A stretch of DNA of 64,000 bases from Cladocopium goreaui (taxonomy: Eukaryota; Sar; Dinophyceae; Suessiales; Symbiodiniaceae): positions 28,501 to 92,500 of the forward strand of contig CAMXCT020002083.1 in the NCBI GenBank assembly GCA_947184155.2. Direction: 5' to 3'. The position numbers and the translations under genes are program-made. The notes below the pieces were generated by a model. The model ran no database searches, was not told the origin of the DNA, and saw nothing but the letters and a program-made list of their open reading frames with translations. Shown in pieces: positions 25,431 through 33,455 of the stretch (its first letter is position 1; every line of letters starts with the position of its first letter).

Positions 25431-25574
25431 GCGTAGAGGAGCAGAGTCTTCTGTTGTTAGTATGGAGACACTATATTACAAGATAATATATTAAAGATGT
25501 ATTATAGGCAGACGAGAAGAGTAGTATCAAGACAATATATGACTAGTACAAGACAATAGTTTGCATCGTATTTT

Positions 25575-26818
25575 TGTAAAGTTTTTCATACACAGAACTT
25601 TTTACAGACAAACGCTTTTGCACACAGAGACTTTTACACACAGAGACTTTTACACACAGAGACTTTTACACACAGACGCTTTTACACACAGACGCTTTTA
25701 CACACAGAGGCTTTTACACACAGAGACTTTTACACACAACCACTTTTACACACAGACGCTTTTACACACAGACGCTTTTACACACAGACGCTTTGACACA
25801 CAGACGCTTTTACACACAGACGCTTTTGCACACAGTCTTTTACACACAGACGCTTTTACACACAGACGCTTTTACACACAGACGCTTTTACACACAGACG
25901 CTTTTACACATAGGTTCTTTTACACACAGACGCTTTTACACACAGACGCTTTTACACACAGACGCTTTTACACACAGACGCTTTTACACACAGACACGTT
26001 TACACACAAACGCTTTTACACGCAGAAGCTTTTACACACAGAAGCTTTTACACACAGACGCTTTTACACACAGACGCTTTTACAGACAGAGACTTTTACA
26101 CACAAACGCTTTTTACACATAGGCTCTTTTACACACAGACGCTTTTACACACAGAGCCTTTTACACACAGACGCTTTTACACACAGACGCTTTTACACAC
26201 AGACGCTTTTACACACAGACACTTTTACACACAAACGCTTTTGCATTTTACACACAGAGCTTTTACACACAGACGCTTTTACACACAGACGCTTTTACAC
26301 ACAGACGCTTTTACACACAGACACTTTTACACACAAACGCTTTTGCACACAGACGCTTTTACACACAGACGCTTTTACACACAGAGGCTTTTACACACAG
26401 CTTTTACACACAAACACTTTTACACACACAGACGCTTTTACACACAGAAGCTTTTACACACAGAAGCTTTTACACACAGACGCTTTTACACACAGACGCT
26501 TTTACACACAGACGCTTTTACACACAAACGCTTTTTACACAAAGGCTCTTTTACACACAGACGCTTTTACACACAGACGCTTTTACACACAGACGCTTTT
26601 TACACACAGAGGCTTTTACACACAGAAGCTTTTACACACAGACGCTTTTACACACAGACCCTTTTACACACAGACGCTTTTACACACAGACGCTTTTACA
26701 CACAGACGCTTTGACACACAGACGCTTTTGCACACAGACGCTTTTGCACACAGTCTTTTACACACAGACGCTTTTACACACAGACGCTTTTACACACAGA
26801 CGCTTTGACACACAGACG
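25575..26818. repeat. 16-bp satellite CTTTTACACACAGACG
   Basis: About 75 copies of a 16-bp unit, with variants CAGAGG, CAGAAG, CAAACG and a few lost or added bases, form a 1.2-kb array. Because the unit contains no stop codon in any + frame, it gives a 415-residue artefactual open frame with a 16-residue period. There is no evidence of a protein. Confidence 0.96.
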
Positions 26819-27436
26819 CTTTTTGACGATCGACCTTCATTTCGTGCGAAAGGGTTGCTCCAGGACAAGTAAACTCGCAATTTTTCCTCAGTTTTTGACG
26901 ATCGACCCTCATTTCGTGCGAAAGGGTTGCTCGGGGACAAGTAAACTCGTAATTTTTCCTCAGTTTTTGACGATCGACCCTCATTTCGTGCGAAAGGGTT
27001 GCTCCAGGACAAGTAAACTCGCAATTTTTCGTCAGTTTTTGACGATCGACCCTCATTTCGTGCGAAAGGGTTGCTCCAGGACAAGTAAACTCGCAATTTT
27101 TCCTCAGTTTTTGACGATCGACCCTCATTTCGTGCGAAAGGGTTGCTCCAGGACAAGTAAAATCGCAATTTTTCCTCAGTTTTTGACGATCGACCCTCAT
27201 TTCGTGCGAAAGGGTTGTTTTAGCACAAGTCAAATCGCAATTTTTCCTCAGTTTTTGACGATCGACCCTCATTTCGTGCGAAAGGGTTGCTCCGGCACAA
27301 GTAAAATCGCAATTTTTCCACAGTTTTTGACGATCGACCCTCATTTCGTGCGAAAGGGTTGCTCCAGGACAAGTCAAATCGCAATTTTTCCTCAGTTTTT
27401 GCCGATCGACCCTCATTTCGTGCGAAAGGGTTGACG
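26819..27436. repeat. 72-bp minisatellite, 9 copies
   Basis: The unit begins TTTTGACGATCGACCCTCAT, continues TTCGTGCGAAAGGGTTGCTC, and closes with CAATTTTTCCTCAG. Spacing measured between the GACGATCG cores is 72 bases. Both strands stay open for most of the array because 72 is divisible by three. It abuts the 16-bp satellite without a gap; the last satellite unit fuses into the first 72-bp unit at CGCTTTTTGACG. Confidence 0.96.
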
Positions 27437-27850
27437 TTTCGTGACTCACCGCCGGCACCACCCTCGGCCTTAAGAGAGAAAGATAAAAAGAAGGCGTGAG
27501 AGAGAAAAAGGAGAGAGAAAGGAGAGAAGATGTGAAGGTGAGAAGATGTGAGAGAAGGTGTGAAAAGTTTGAGGCAAGAATGTGAAAAGAGGAAAGAGAT
27601 GTGAAAGTGAAAGCAGAAATGTGAAAGAAGAAGTGTGAAAGATGAGAGAAGATGTGAAGATGAGCAGATGTGAAGATGAGCAGATGTGAGAGAAGATGTG
27701 AAGATGAGCAGATGAGAGAAGATGTGAGAGAATGAGCAGATGTGAAGATGAGCAGATGTGAGAGAAGATGTGAGAGAAGATGTGAAGATGAGCAGATGTG
27801 AAGATGAGCAGATGTGAAGATGAGCAGATGTGAAGATGAGCAGATCTTCT
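27437..27850. repeat. Purine-rich tract with GATGTGAAGATGAGCA repeats
   Basis: The first part is GA-rich (GAGAGAAAGGAGAG). From about 27640 it becomes units of GATGTGAAGATGAGCA with deletions. This is the immediate 5' flank of the spliced-leader relicts and probably the target DNA of the retroelement insertion. Confidence 0.88.
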
Positions 27851-27933
27851 CCATTTTGGCTCAAGCCATTTTGGCTCAAGCCATTTTGGCTCAAGCCATT
27901 TTGGCTCAGGCCATTCTCGCTCAGGGGCTCAAG
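27851..27933 (+). repeat. Tandem relicts of the dinoflagellate spliced leader
   Basis: Three perfect copies of CCATTTTGGCTCAAG (27851-27865, 27866-27880, 27881-27895) are followed by one with a single change (27896-27910, ending CAGG), one with several (27911-27925, CCATTCTCGCTCAGG) and a stub GGCTCAAG (27926-27933). The 15-mer is exactly the dinoflagellate spliced leader after its internal CCGTAG. Re-splicing at that internal AG leaves 15-base relicts, so a stack is the trace of repeated trans-splicing and reinsertion. The innermost (oldest) copies are the most mutated. It sits directly upstream of the retroelement leader. Confidence 0.93.
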
Positions 27934-27935
27934 CC

Positions 27936-28345
27936 AACCCCTCCCCTGCCCCCTTCACCCACAACCCCCTGCGGTGACCCCCCCCCGGCTCGCGGCCCCG
28001 AGTGCGCCATCACTTTCAAGGCTGCCTCGGGCCCCAATCCCAAGCGAGGCGCGCCGCCCCCTTTTAAAGGCGCGCCCGCCCCGTACCCTTTTCGTTGTTC
28101 CCCCGAAGCTCCCATTTACCCCAACCCGGCTTTGAAAACCTTTTCACCTTCCCAACCCCTCCCCTGCCCCCTTCACCCACAACCCCCTGCGGTGACCCCC
28201 CCCCGGCTCGCGGCCCCGAGTGCGCCATCACTTTCAAGGCTGCCTCGGGCCCCAATCCCAAGCGAGGCGCGCCGCCCCCTTTAAAGGCGCGCCCGCCCCG
28301 TACCCTTTCGTCGCCCCTCGGAAGCCCCATTCCCACCTGCCCCCT
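27936..28345 (+). repeat. 218-bp duplicated leader units of the retroelement
   Basis: AACCCCTCCCCTGCCCCCTT begins at 27936 and again at 28154. Both copies run through CGGCTCGCGGCCCCGAG and AAGCGAGGCGCGCCGCC to the CCGCCCCGTACCC segment, with few differences until their 3' ends diverge. The duplicated region contains no ATG, which fits an untranslated leader or promoter monomer. Monomeric 5' repeats are known as promoters in some vertebrate L1 elements; a promoter role here is inference. Confidence 0.9.
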
Positions 28346-28401
28346 TGGCGGCTGACACCCTTTACCACCCCCCCCAACAGCCCCCCACCGGGGGACCGCA
28401 C

Positions 28402-28944
28402 ATGGCGCCACTGCAGCACCTTCCGCGCCCCCATCCCAACCGCAGTTGTTTCACCCGTTCCTTTTGCTACGCGGCCGCTGCAGTCACCCTGCTGTGTGCA
28501 GGCCACCCTTTCTGGGCACCCGCTTTAACCCCAGAGCGGTCCCCCGCGACTTCGGCCAGTGAGGTTCCTCGTCCCCTCAACCGTCACGCGCGCCGCGCGC
28601 TCACCTCCATCCTCAATGACGTCTGGGCACCCAGTCCCTCCCCCCGACCCCGCACCCGGCACCAAGCCCGCTGCCCCCGCCGCCACTGCCGACCCCACCG
28701 CCACGGCCACCGCCCCCCCCAACTTCCCGCCAGCTCCCAGGCAGCAACTGCGCCAGCCCACGATGGTCCGGGTGGCCGCTTCGCGCACACCGGGTCGGCG
28801 AAGCTGCCAACCCCGGCCCCCCTTCCCCACCACCCCCTGCCCCCGAACCCCACCCCACCCAACACACGTTCGCAGACACCATCCTGCTTAGCGATTCCGA
28901 CGAGGCCCCCGCACCTCCCCCAGGCCCCTGCGCAGTTTGCTTAG
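28402..28944 (+). CDS. First ATG frame of the retroelement (ORF1 N-terminal part)
   Basis: ATG 28402 is the first ATG I find after the spliced-leader site and sits in a GCACATGGCG context. The frame runs to a TAG at 28942-28944. Up to about 28640 it looks like real protein (MAPLQHLPRPHPNRSCF near the start and LNRHARRALTSILNDVW later). Beyond that it turns into Pro/Arg/His low complexity, while another frame takes over with conserved motifs. The likely explanation is that the true ORF1 starts here and shifts frame between about 28640 and 28740, where C-runs such as that at 28713-28720 invite indels. Function unknown. Confidence 0.5.
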   Translation: MAPLQHLPRPHPNRSCFTRSFCYAAAAVTLLCAGHPFWAPALTPERSPATSASEVPRPLNRHARRALTSILNDVWAPSPSPRPRTRHQARCPRRHCRPHRHGHRPPQLPASSQAATAPAHDGPGGRFAHTGSAKLPTPAPLPHHPLPPNPTPPNTRSQTPSCLAIPTRPPHLPQAPAQFA

Positions 28945-29792
28945 AGCCCTTTGCCCCTGCTTGCCCCCGACGCCGGCGACCCATCGCCTGGCCCACCTGC
29001 GGCCACTGCTACCATTTCTCATGCTTAGCAAGGCTCAGAGCACAAGTACAGCCCCCCCGCTGTGCTCAATGCAGGTCCCCGTGGCCTGAGGGCCCGGAAC
29101 ATGACGACACACTGTCACGCTTGTGCGGCACTGTTGGTGTGAACCCGTTCCGCGACTCCGAAGCGGAGACCCCCGGCCCCACCCCACCACCCACCCGCCC
29201 CGCTTGGCGCGACCGCGCGCCACCCACCGCGCCAATCACCGCCAGCACAAACTCCTGGCTCTACGTCCCCCTCCTCTGGGCCGCGGCCGGCCTCCAAACC
29301 CAAGCTGCCGCACAAGCCTGGCAAACCCAGTGCGGCGAGTGGTGGACCCTAGCCCGTGACACCCTCGCCGACGCCCCCCCAGTCGATTTGGAAGCTTTCC
29401 GCACGGCACTCAACCTTACCCCGTCCGCCGGAGCCGCCGAACAACTTGCCCGGCTCACCGCCGCCGGACCCTTTCCCGCCGGAGCCCATGCTTACCTGCG
29501 GTGGCTTCTCCAAATCCTGGCGGACGCGGACGGGTACATCCCGGCGGCTTCCCAAGAAACCTGCTTGCAACTTTATGGCGGGCTACCCTTCGCCGCTGCA
29601 CTCGACCGCCAAGCCAACCTCTTCCGCGCGCCGCCCACCCCCGACCCCGCACCCGCACCCGCCTTCACCACCGCCATCCCCTCACCTTCCATCCCCCCCA
29701 CCCCCACCGACCTGCCGAAGCACCCGCGGCCGCGGACGCGGCCGTGGCAATCGCCCTGCTTCCCCCCCACCCCTCCCCATGACCGATACTGA
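28620..29792 (+). CDS. Retroelement ORF1 with RING-H2 finger
   Basis: This frame is open from just after a TGA at 28617-28619 to the TGA at 29790-29792. It begins with a Pro-rich stretch, then HRVGEAANPGPP (NPGP codons 28809-28820), then LLSDSDEAPAPPPGP, then a RING finger. Zinc ligands by codon position are Cys 28929, Cys 28938, Cys 28998, His 29004, His 29013, Cys 29022, Cys 29061 and Cys 29070, matching the C-x2-C, C-x-H, H-x2-C, C-x2-C pattern of RING-H2 E3 ubiquitin ligases. About 220 residues of Ala-rich helical sequence follow (SWLYVPLLWAAAGLQTQAAA onward). No ATG precedes the RING in this frame, so it probably depends on the ATG at 28402 plus a frameshift, or on a sequencing error. 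The RING may recruit host factors or bind nucleic acid; ligase activity is inferred only from the fold. Confidence 0.78.
   Translation, partial: RLGTQSLPPTPHPAPSPLPPPPLPTPPPRPPPPPTSRQLPGSNCASPRWSGWPLRAHRVGEAANPGPPSPPPPAPEPHPTQHTFADTILLSDSDEAPAPPPGPCAVCLEPFAPACPRRRRPIAWPTCGHCYHFSCLARLRAQVQPPRCAQCRSPWPEGPEHDDTLSRLCGTVGVNPFRDSEAETPGPTPPPTRPAWRDRAPPTAPITASTNSWLYVPLLWAAAGLQTQAAAQAWQTQCGEWWTLARDTLADAPPVDLEAFRTALNLTPSAGAAEQLARLTAAGPFPAGAHAYLRWLLQILADADGYIPAASQETCLQLYGGLPFAAALDRQANLFRAPPTPDPAPAPAFTTAIPSPSIPPTPTDLPKHPRPRTRPWQSPCFPPTPPHDRY
28929..29072 (+). other. RING-H2 zinc-finger motif in ORF1
   Basis: The frame reads CAVCLEPF, a 13-residue Arg/Pro-rich loop, then CGHCYHFSCL, then RCAQCRSPWP. All eight ligands of a C3H2C3 RING are present, and the Pro after the last Cys pair is typical. 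It directly follows an acidic SDSDE patch. Confidence 0.85.
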
Positions 29793-32700
29793 GATCGACG
29801 CACCTACCCAGGCCCCCAGACCTGCACCACCCACAGGCCTATCTTGTCTTGACGCTGTTGATCTGTGCGCCACGCTCCGCATCCGCACCCCCACCTTCCA
29901 ATCAGTCCCCCGGCGGCTCCTGCCAACTTATAAACACGCCCTTCGCATGGCGCTTGACGCCATCAACTCCCCCACATCCAACCCTGTCGACACCGAACGC
30001 GGGTGGAAACTGTTCCTACTCGCTCCACGCCTCCTCCTGCACCGCCCCACCCACCAAACCCTTGCCACCCCTGAGGAACTTGACCGGCGGGCGGCCCTCT
30101 TCCGAACCGGCGAGTGGCTCCAACTCCTCCACGAGTCCTCACCCGCCCCACGCCGCACACACCCGACCCCCTCCCCCAACTCACCCACGGACAGCGCGCG
30201 AGCCCAACGGGCCATGACCCTGGTCCAACAAGGCGAGCTGTCTGCCGCCAGTGCCGCCCTCACCGCGTCCCCGCTGGCTCCCCTCACGCCAGCCACCCTG
30301 GCCGAACTTCGCCACCCCGACCGCCGCCCCCAACAACCCCAAGTCCCCATCGACCCCTACTTGCGAATGGGCTCGCCCTCGGATCCCCTGCACCTTGACA
30401 CTGCTCGCCTCCTCGCCAACTTGCGCACAGGCCGCCGCGGCGCTGCACCAGGCCCCTCCGGGATGACCACCGAACACTTGCGAGTGGTTCTAGACTCGGA
30501 CGAAACCACCCTCAAACTTACCGCTGCAGCCACCCGCCTTGCCACAGCGGCCCTCCCACCCAACATCCTCCTCGCCCTCCGCCTCGGACGCATGGTCGCC
30601 CTCCAAAAACCCAATGGCCGGGTCCGCGGGCTCGTCATGGGAGATGTGTTCCGCCGCCTTGTCGCCCGAACGCTCGCACAACAGTTCAGCCCCCAGTTCC
30701 AAACCGCTACTGCCCCCCACCAGTATGCGCTTGCCACACGGGCTGGAGGCGAAGCACTTGCACGGTCCGTGCGGGTTGCCACAGAGTTGCAACCAAACCT
30801 CACCGTCCTGTCCGTCGATGGCGTCGGCGCGTATGACCATATTGCGCGCCAGGCCATCCTTCAAGGCATCCACGGTGACCCGGGCCTCCGCCCCCTACTC
30901 CCATTTGTGAGGCAATTCTACGCGTCCCCTTCCGAGTACCTCTGGTATGATGCGGCTGGCACATGTCACCCCATCCACCAGCACGAAGGTGGCGAACAGG
31001 GGGACCCCCTCATGCCAGGCTTGTATGCGGTCGCAGTGGCGCCGGCCCTACAGGAAACCCACCGCGCACTCCTCCCCGGGGAAGCGCTCCTGGCATACCT
31101 GGACGATACTTACATCCTCTGCGCCCCTGAGCGCACGCGGGTCCTCTACGAACATCTGGAACAGGCACTCCGGCGCCACGCCAACGTCACGTTACACCAA
31201 GGCAAAACCCGCATGTGGAACGCTAGTGGTGCCTCCCCCACTGCCTGGCCACCCGCACCCCCTGACGCGCCGCCGCTCTGGGTTGGCGGTCCCGACACCC
31301 CGCCTGCAGAACAAGGCGTCACAGTGCTAGGTACCCCCATCGGAAGCCACGAGTACATCCTCGCCCATCTCCGTGCCACGCGCGCAAAACATGATGCACT
31401 CCTTACAGCCATCCCCACCCTCCCTTCCCTCCAAGCCAGTTTCCTGCTTCTGCTCTATTGTGCCAACCCCCGCCCAAACTACCTCTTACGCACCGTGCCA
31501 CCAGAGCAAACCCTTGAATACGCAGCCGCCCATGACGCTGCGATGGCCCGGTGCCTCGCAACATTGCTGGACCGGCCAGATGGCCTCCCCGCCACCAACC
31601 ATGCCCGCGCCCGCCTCAGCCTTGCCCATGGCGGCCTGGGCCTTCGGTCGGCCACCCACCATCGCCATGCGGCCTATTGGGCCAGCTGGGCTGACACCTT
31701 ACCCGCGGTACACGCACGATGGCCAGCAGTTGCCGATCAACTCGGCCAACTGCTAACAGGGGAGTCCCGAGCTCGCCCCCCGAGCGTCCAAGCTGCAGTT
31801 TCCGCCGCAGCTGAACTCCAACGTGCCGGCTTTACCCCCCCTCCCTGGGGCTTGCTCATCACCGGCAGCCCCCCGCCCCCAACCCCCCCGAACCCCTCAC
31901 GCGGCGACCCGCTGCGTGGATGGCAACGTGCCTCCGGGGCCGCGATCGACCAAGAAGATTTTGCAGCGCTTTTTACCACCCTGCCCGACCCCGAGCGCGC
32001 ACTTCTCCTGTCGCAAGCGGGCCCGCACGCCGCCACCACTTTCACCACCATCCCCACTTGCCCCGAGTTCCATTTCGACAACCCCCACTATCGCACCCTA
32101 CTCCTCCGACGGCTCCGCCTGCCGTTGGGGTTTGCCCCCGCTCGCTGTCGCTGCGGCCGCCCCTTAGACGCGTTCGGCGACCACCGCGCCGCATGCGCAA
32201 CTAGCGGGGCCTTGCGCACCCGAGCCGTGCCAATTGAAAGAACCTTGGCCCGCATCCTCCGCGAGGCCGGGGCTCGCGTGCACATGCACGTCCCCCTAGC
32301 CCACATGAACCTTGACCCGCCCCCCGCGGATGGACGCGCCATCGAAATCCTGGCACAAGGCCTCCCCCTTTGGCACGGCGCACAACTTGCGGTTGACGCA
32401 ACCCTTGTTAGCCCCGTTGGCCGGGATGGCGCGGCACACCCCCATGCTGCCACCACCCCCGCAACCGCCATCACCCAGGCTACGCGGCGCAAACGCATCT
32501 CGGTCTACCCTGAGTTTGCATCCCAACGCCGCTGCCGTCTTGTCGTTGTGGGGCTGGAAATCGGCGGGCGCTGGGGCATTGAGGCCCAGTCCCTTGTCCA
32601 CAGCCTCGCCGCGGCCAAGGCGCGAGCCACCCCCCCTGGCCTCCAAGCGGCCGCGGTTGGCGCTTACACACGCCGCTGGGCAGCTCTTTTGAGCTGCACA

Positions 32701-32841
32701 GCCCAGCGGGCCTTCAGCGCGAGCCTGCTGGAGCTACCCTTGGGCGCCACCGACCACACCGACGGCGACCCTCCCCCTTTTTTCGATCTCCTCGCCGAAG
32801 CGCGAGGAGACGACCCCCCCACCCCAGCCGCCTCCCTCTAA
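29779..32841 (+). CDS. Retroelement ORF2: reverse transcriptase and restriction-like endonuclease
   Basis: I chose ATG 29779 (MTDTEIDAP) because the same frame upstream is Pro/Ser noise, while ORF1 is coding there in another frame; it overlaps the ORF1 stop by 14 bases. The product is 1020 residues. RT motifs in order: GAAPGPSGM; KPNGRVRGLVMGDVFRRLV; motif A LSVDGVGAYDHI (Asp347, Asp353); motif B GGEQGDPLMPGLYA (Gln407); motif C AYLDDTYI (Asp442, Asp443); GKTRMWN; then VLGTPIGS. A zinc knuckle Cys790-x-Cys792-x9-His802-x3-Cys806 follows, then RAIEILAQG with Glu856 and LAVDATLVSP with Asp873, the PD-(D/E)xK pattern of restriction-like endonucleases. The end (KRISVYPEF, VGLEIGGRWGIE) is like the C-terminus of many protist RTs of this class. 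It nicks target DNA and reverse transcribes the element RNA in situ (family knowledge). No internal stops. Confidence 0.9.
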   Translation: MTDTEIDAPTQAPRPAPPTGLSCLDAVDLCATLRIRTPTFQSVPRRLLPTYKHALRMALDAINSPTSNPVDTERGWKLFLLAPRLLLHRPTHQTLATPEELDRRAALFRTGEWLQLLHESSPAPRRTHPTPSPNSPTDSARAQRAMTLVQQGELSAASAALTASPLAPLTPATLAELRHPDRRPQQPQVPIDPYLRMGSPSDPLHLDTARLLANLRTGRRGAAPGPSGMTTEHLRVVLDSDETTLKLTAAATRLATAALPPNILLALRLGRMVALQKPNGRVRGLVMGDVFRRLVARTLAQQFSPQFQTATAPHQYALATRAGGEALARSVRVATELQPNLTVLSVDGVGAYDHIARQAILQGIHGDPGLRPLLPFVRQFYASPSEYLWYDAAGTCHPIHQHEGGEQGDPLMPGLYAVAVAPALQETHRALLPGEALLAYLDDTYILCAPERTRVLYEHLEQALRRHANVTLHQGKTRMWNASGASPTAWPPAPPDAPPLWVGGPDTPPAEQGVTVLGTPIGSHEYILAHLRATRAKHDALLTAIPTLPSLQASFLLLLYCANPRPNYLLRTVPPEQTLEYAAAHDAAMARCLATLLDRPDGLPATNHARARLSLAHGGLGLRSATHHRHAAYWASWADTLPAVHARWPAVADQLGQLLTGESRARPPSVQAAVSAAAELQRAGFTPPPWGLLITGSPPPPTPPNPSRGDPLRGWQRASGAAIDQEDFAALFTTLPDPERALLLSQAGPHAATTFTTIPTCPEFHFDNPHYRTLLLRRLRLPLGFAPARCRCGRPLDAFGDHRAACATSGALRTRAVPIERTLARILREAGARVHMHVPLAHMNLDPPPADGRAIEILAQGLPLWHGAQLAVDATLVSPVGRDGAAHPHAATTPATAITQATRRKRISVYPEFASQRRCRLVVVGLEIGGRWGIEAQSLVHSLAAAKARATPPGLQAAAVGAYTRRWAALLSCTAQRAFSASLLELPLGATDHTDGDPPPFFDLLAEARGDDPPTPAASL

Positions 32842-32903
32842 GACAGGGGATCTGACCATGTGACCAATGGCGGTGAAAAAGGTGTCGCAGAAAGAAAAAA
32901 AAA
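32842..32903 (+). other. 3' tail of the retroelement with A-run
   Basis: After the TAA at 32839-32841 about 50 non-coding bases lead to AGAAAG and nine A residues (32895-32903). The strong GC bias ends here, marking the 3' border. An A-run fits a reverse-transcribed polyadenylated or A-rich 3' end. Confidence 0.55.
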
Positions 32904-32935
32904 GGTGCATAAGAAAATGTTGTTTTTATTTACAA

Positions 32936-33455
32936 TCAAGATGCTGAAGATACCTCCTGCCTGCGCACCTTCGTTTTCAAAAAGGTTAAGAGCTTCCTAA
33001 TCTTCCAAGACGCTGCCACCACATCCGGAACACTTTCTGTGTTACCACCCCGTTTGTTCTTGATGTAAATTGCTTCCACCTCATCTCGAAGGGGTTCTAC
33101 AATTGGAAGTGGTTTCGTTTGAGTCAAACTCATCCTGGTGATCAAGGGCTGTAGCACCGAAGAGTTAGACAGAATGGCTGGAATTGACTCCCCCTTGGTT
33201 GGAATCAAAAGATCACCACCATCCCGGATTCGGTCTCTAATCTCCTCAATGGAGTCCCATTCAACATGAAGATTTTTCAAGTCGATGGATTCGGTGATAG
33301 TCTGCTTGGGACGACCACCAGGCTTTTTGTTGATTGACCCCGTCATCAAAAATGACCTGGGGAGTGAACCACCATCAACTGCTTTAAGCCAAACGGCTAT
33401 AGTGGTACATGCAGACTTGTGGCACTGGAATGCCGCACGTGGTATAGCTTGTTAC
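32936..33455 (-). CDS. Minus-strand coding segment, unknown protein
   Basis: Read on the minus strand, a frame opens at about 33455 (after an in-frame TAA) and runs about 170 codons to a TGA at 32936-32938. It has CHKSACTTIAVWLKAVDGG, then LPRSFLMTGSINKKPGGRPK (an AT-hook-like PGGRPK), then VEWDSIEEIRDRIRDGG and a basic C-terminus (RKLLTFLKTKVRR). Composition and absence of repeats argue for real or recently real protein. An internal ATG lies at 33346. AATAAA occurs just after the stop on the minus strand (in GTAAATAAAAAC). Family not recognised. It faces the retroelement tail to tail and is the only convincing minus-strand coding region in the window. Confidence 0.5.

Larger units (their letters stand above)
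27934..32903 (+). mobile_element. Non-LTR retroelement with RING ORF1 and RT-endonuclease ORF2
   Basis: A 5-kb block is much more GC-rich than everything around it. In order it has: spliced-leader relicts just upstream; a C-rich leader with a 218-bp duplication; an ATG-initiated frame at 28402; an ORF1 frame with a RING finger; ORF2 with reverse transcriptase, a C/C/H/C zinc knuckle and a PD-(D/E)xK-type endonuclease; and a short 3' tail ending in an A-run at 32895-32903. No long terminal repeats, integrase or apurinic endonuclease domain are visible. The domain order of ORF2 resembles R2/NeSL/Hero-type elements, which insert by target-primed reverse transcription. ORF2 looks intact, so the copy may be recent. 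Target-site duplications were not found. Confidence 0.88.

Noticed and set aside
25561..26808. A 415-codon open frame of FTHRRFYTQT-type repeats
   Set aside because: It is only the stop-free 16-bp satellite read in one frame; sister frames are equally open, and there is no start context or non-repetitive part.
26790..27854. Long minus-strand open frame with NPFARNEGRSS-type repeats
   Set aside because: It follows the 72-bp satellite and then GA-rich simple sequence. Frame openness comes from a unit length divisible by three.
27851..27925. Interpretation of the 15-bp units as an ordinary microsatellite
   Set aside because: The unit equals the spliced-leader 3' part exactly, and changes increase towards the element. 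Both are expected for relicts and unexpected for slippage.
28064..29324. Several long minus-strand Gly/Ala/Arg frames across the retroelement
   Set aside because: They are antisense shadows of GC-rich coding sequence with no recognisable domain.
29356..29778. N-terminal 141 codons of the long ORF2 frame
   Set aside because: This part is Pro/Ser-rich low complexity, while another frame carries the ORF1 protein. The ATG at 29779 is a better start.
30357..30857. Minus-strand frames opposite the RT domain
   Set aside because: Antisense to clear RT motifs; no independent motif or start signal.
32842..32960. Target-site duplication of the retroelement
   Set aside because: Bases before the outer leader relict (GATCTTCT) and after the A-run (GGTGCATAAG) do not match, so no duplication can be claimed.
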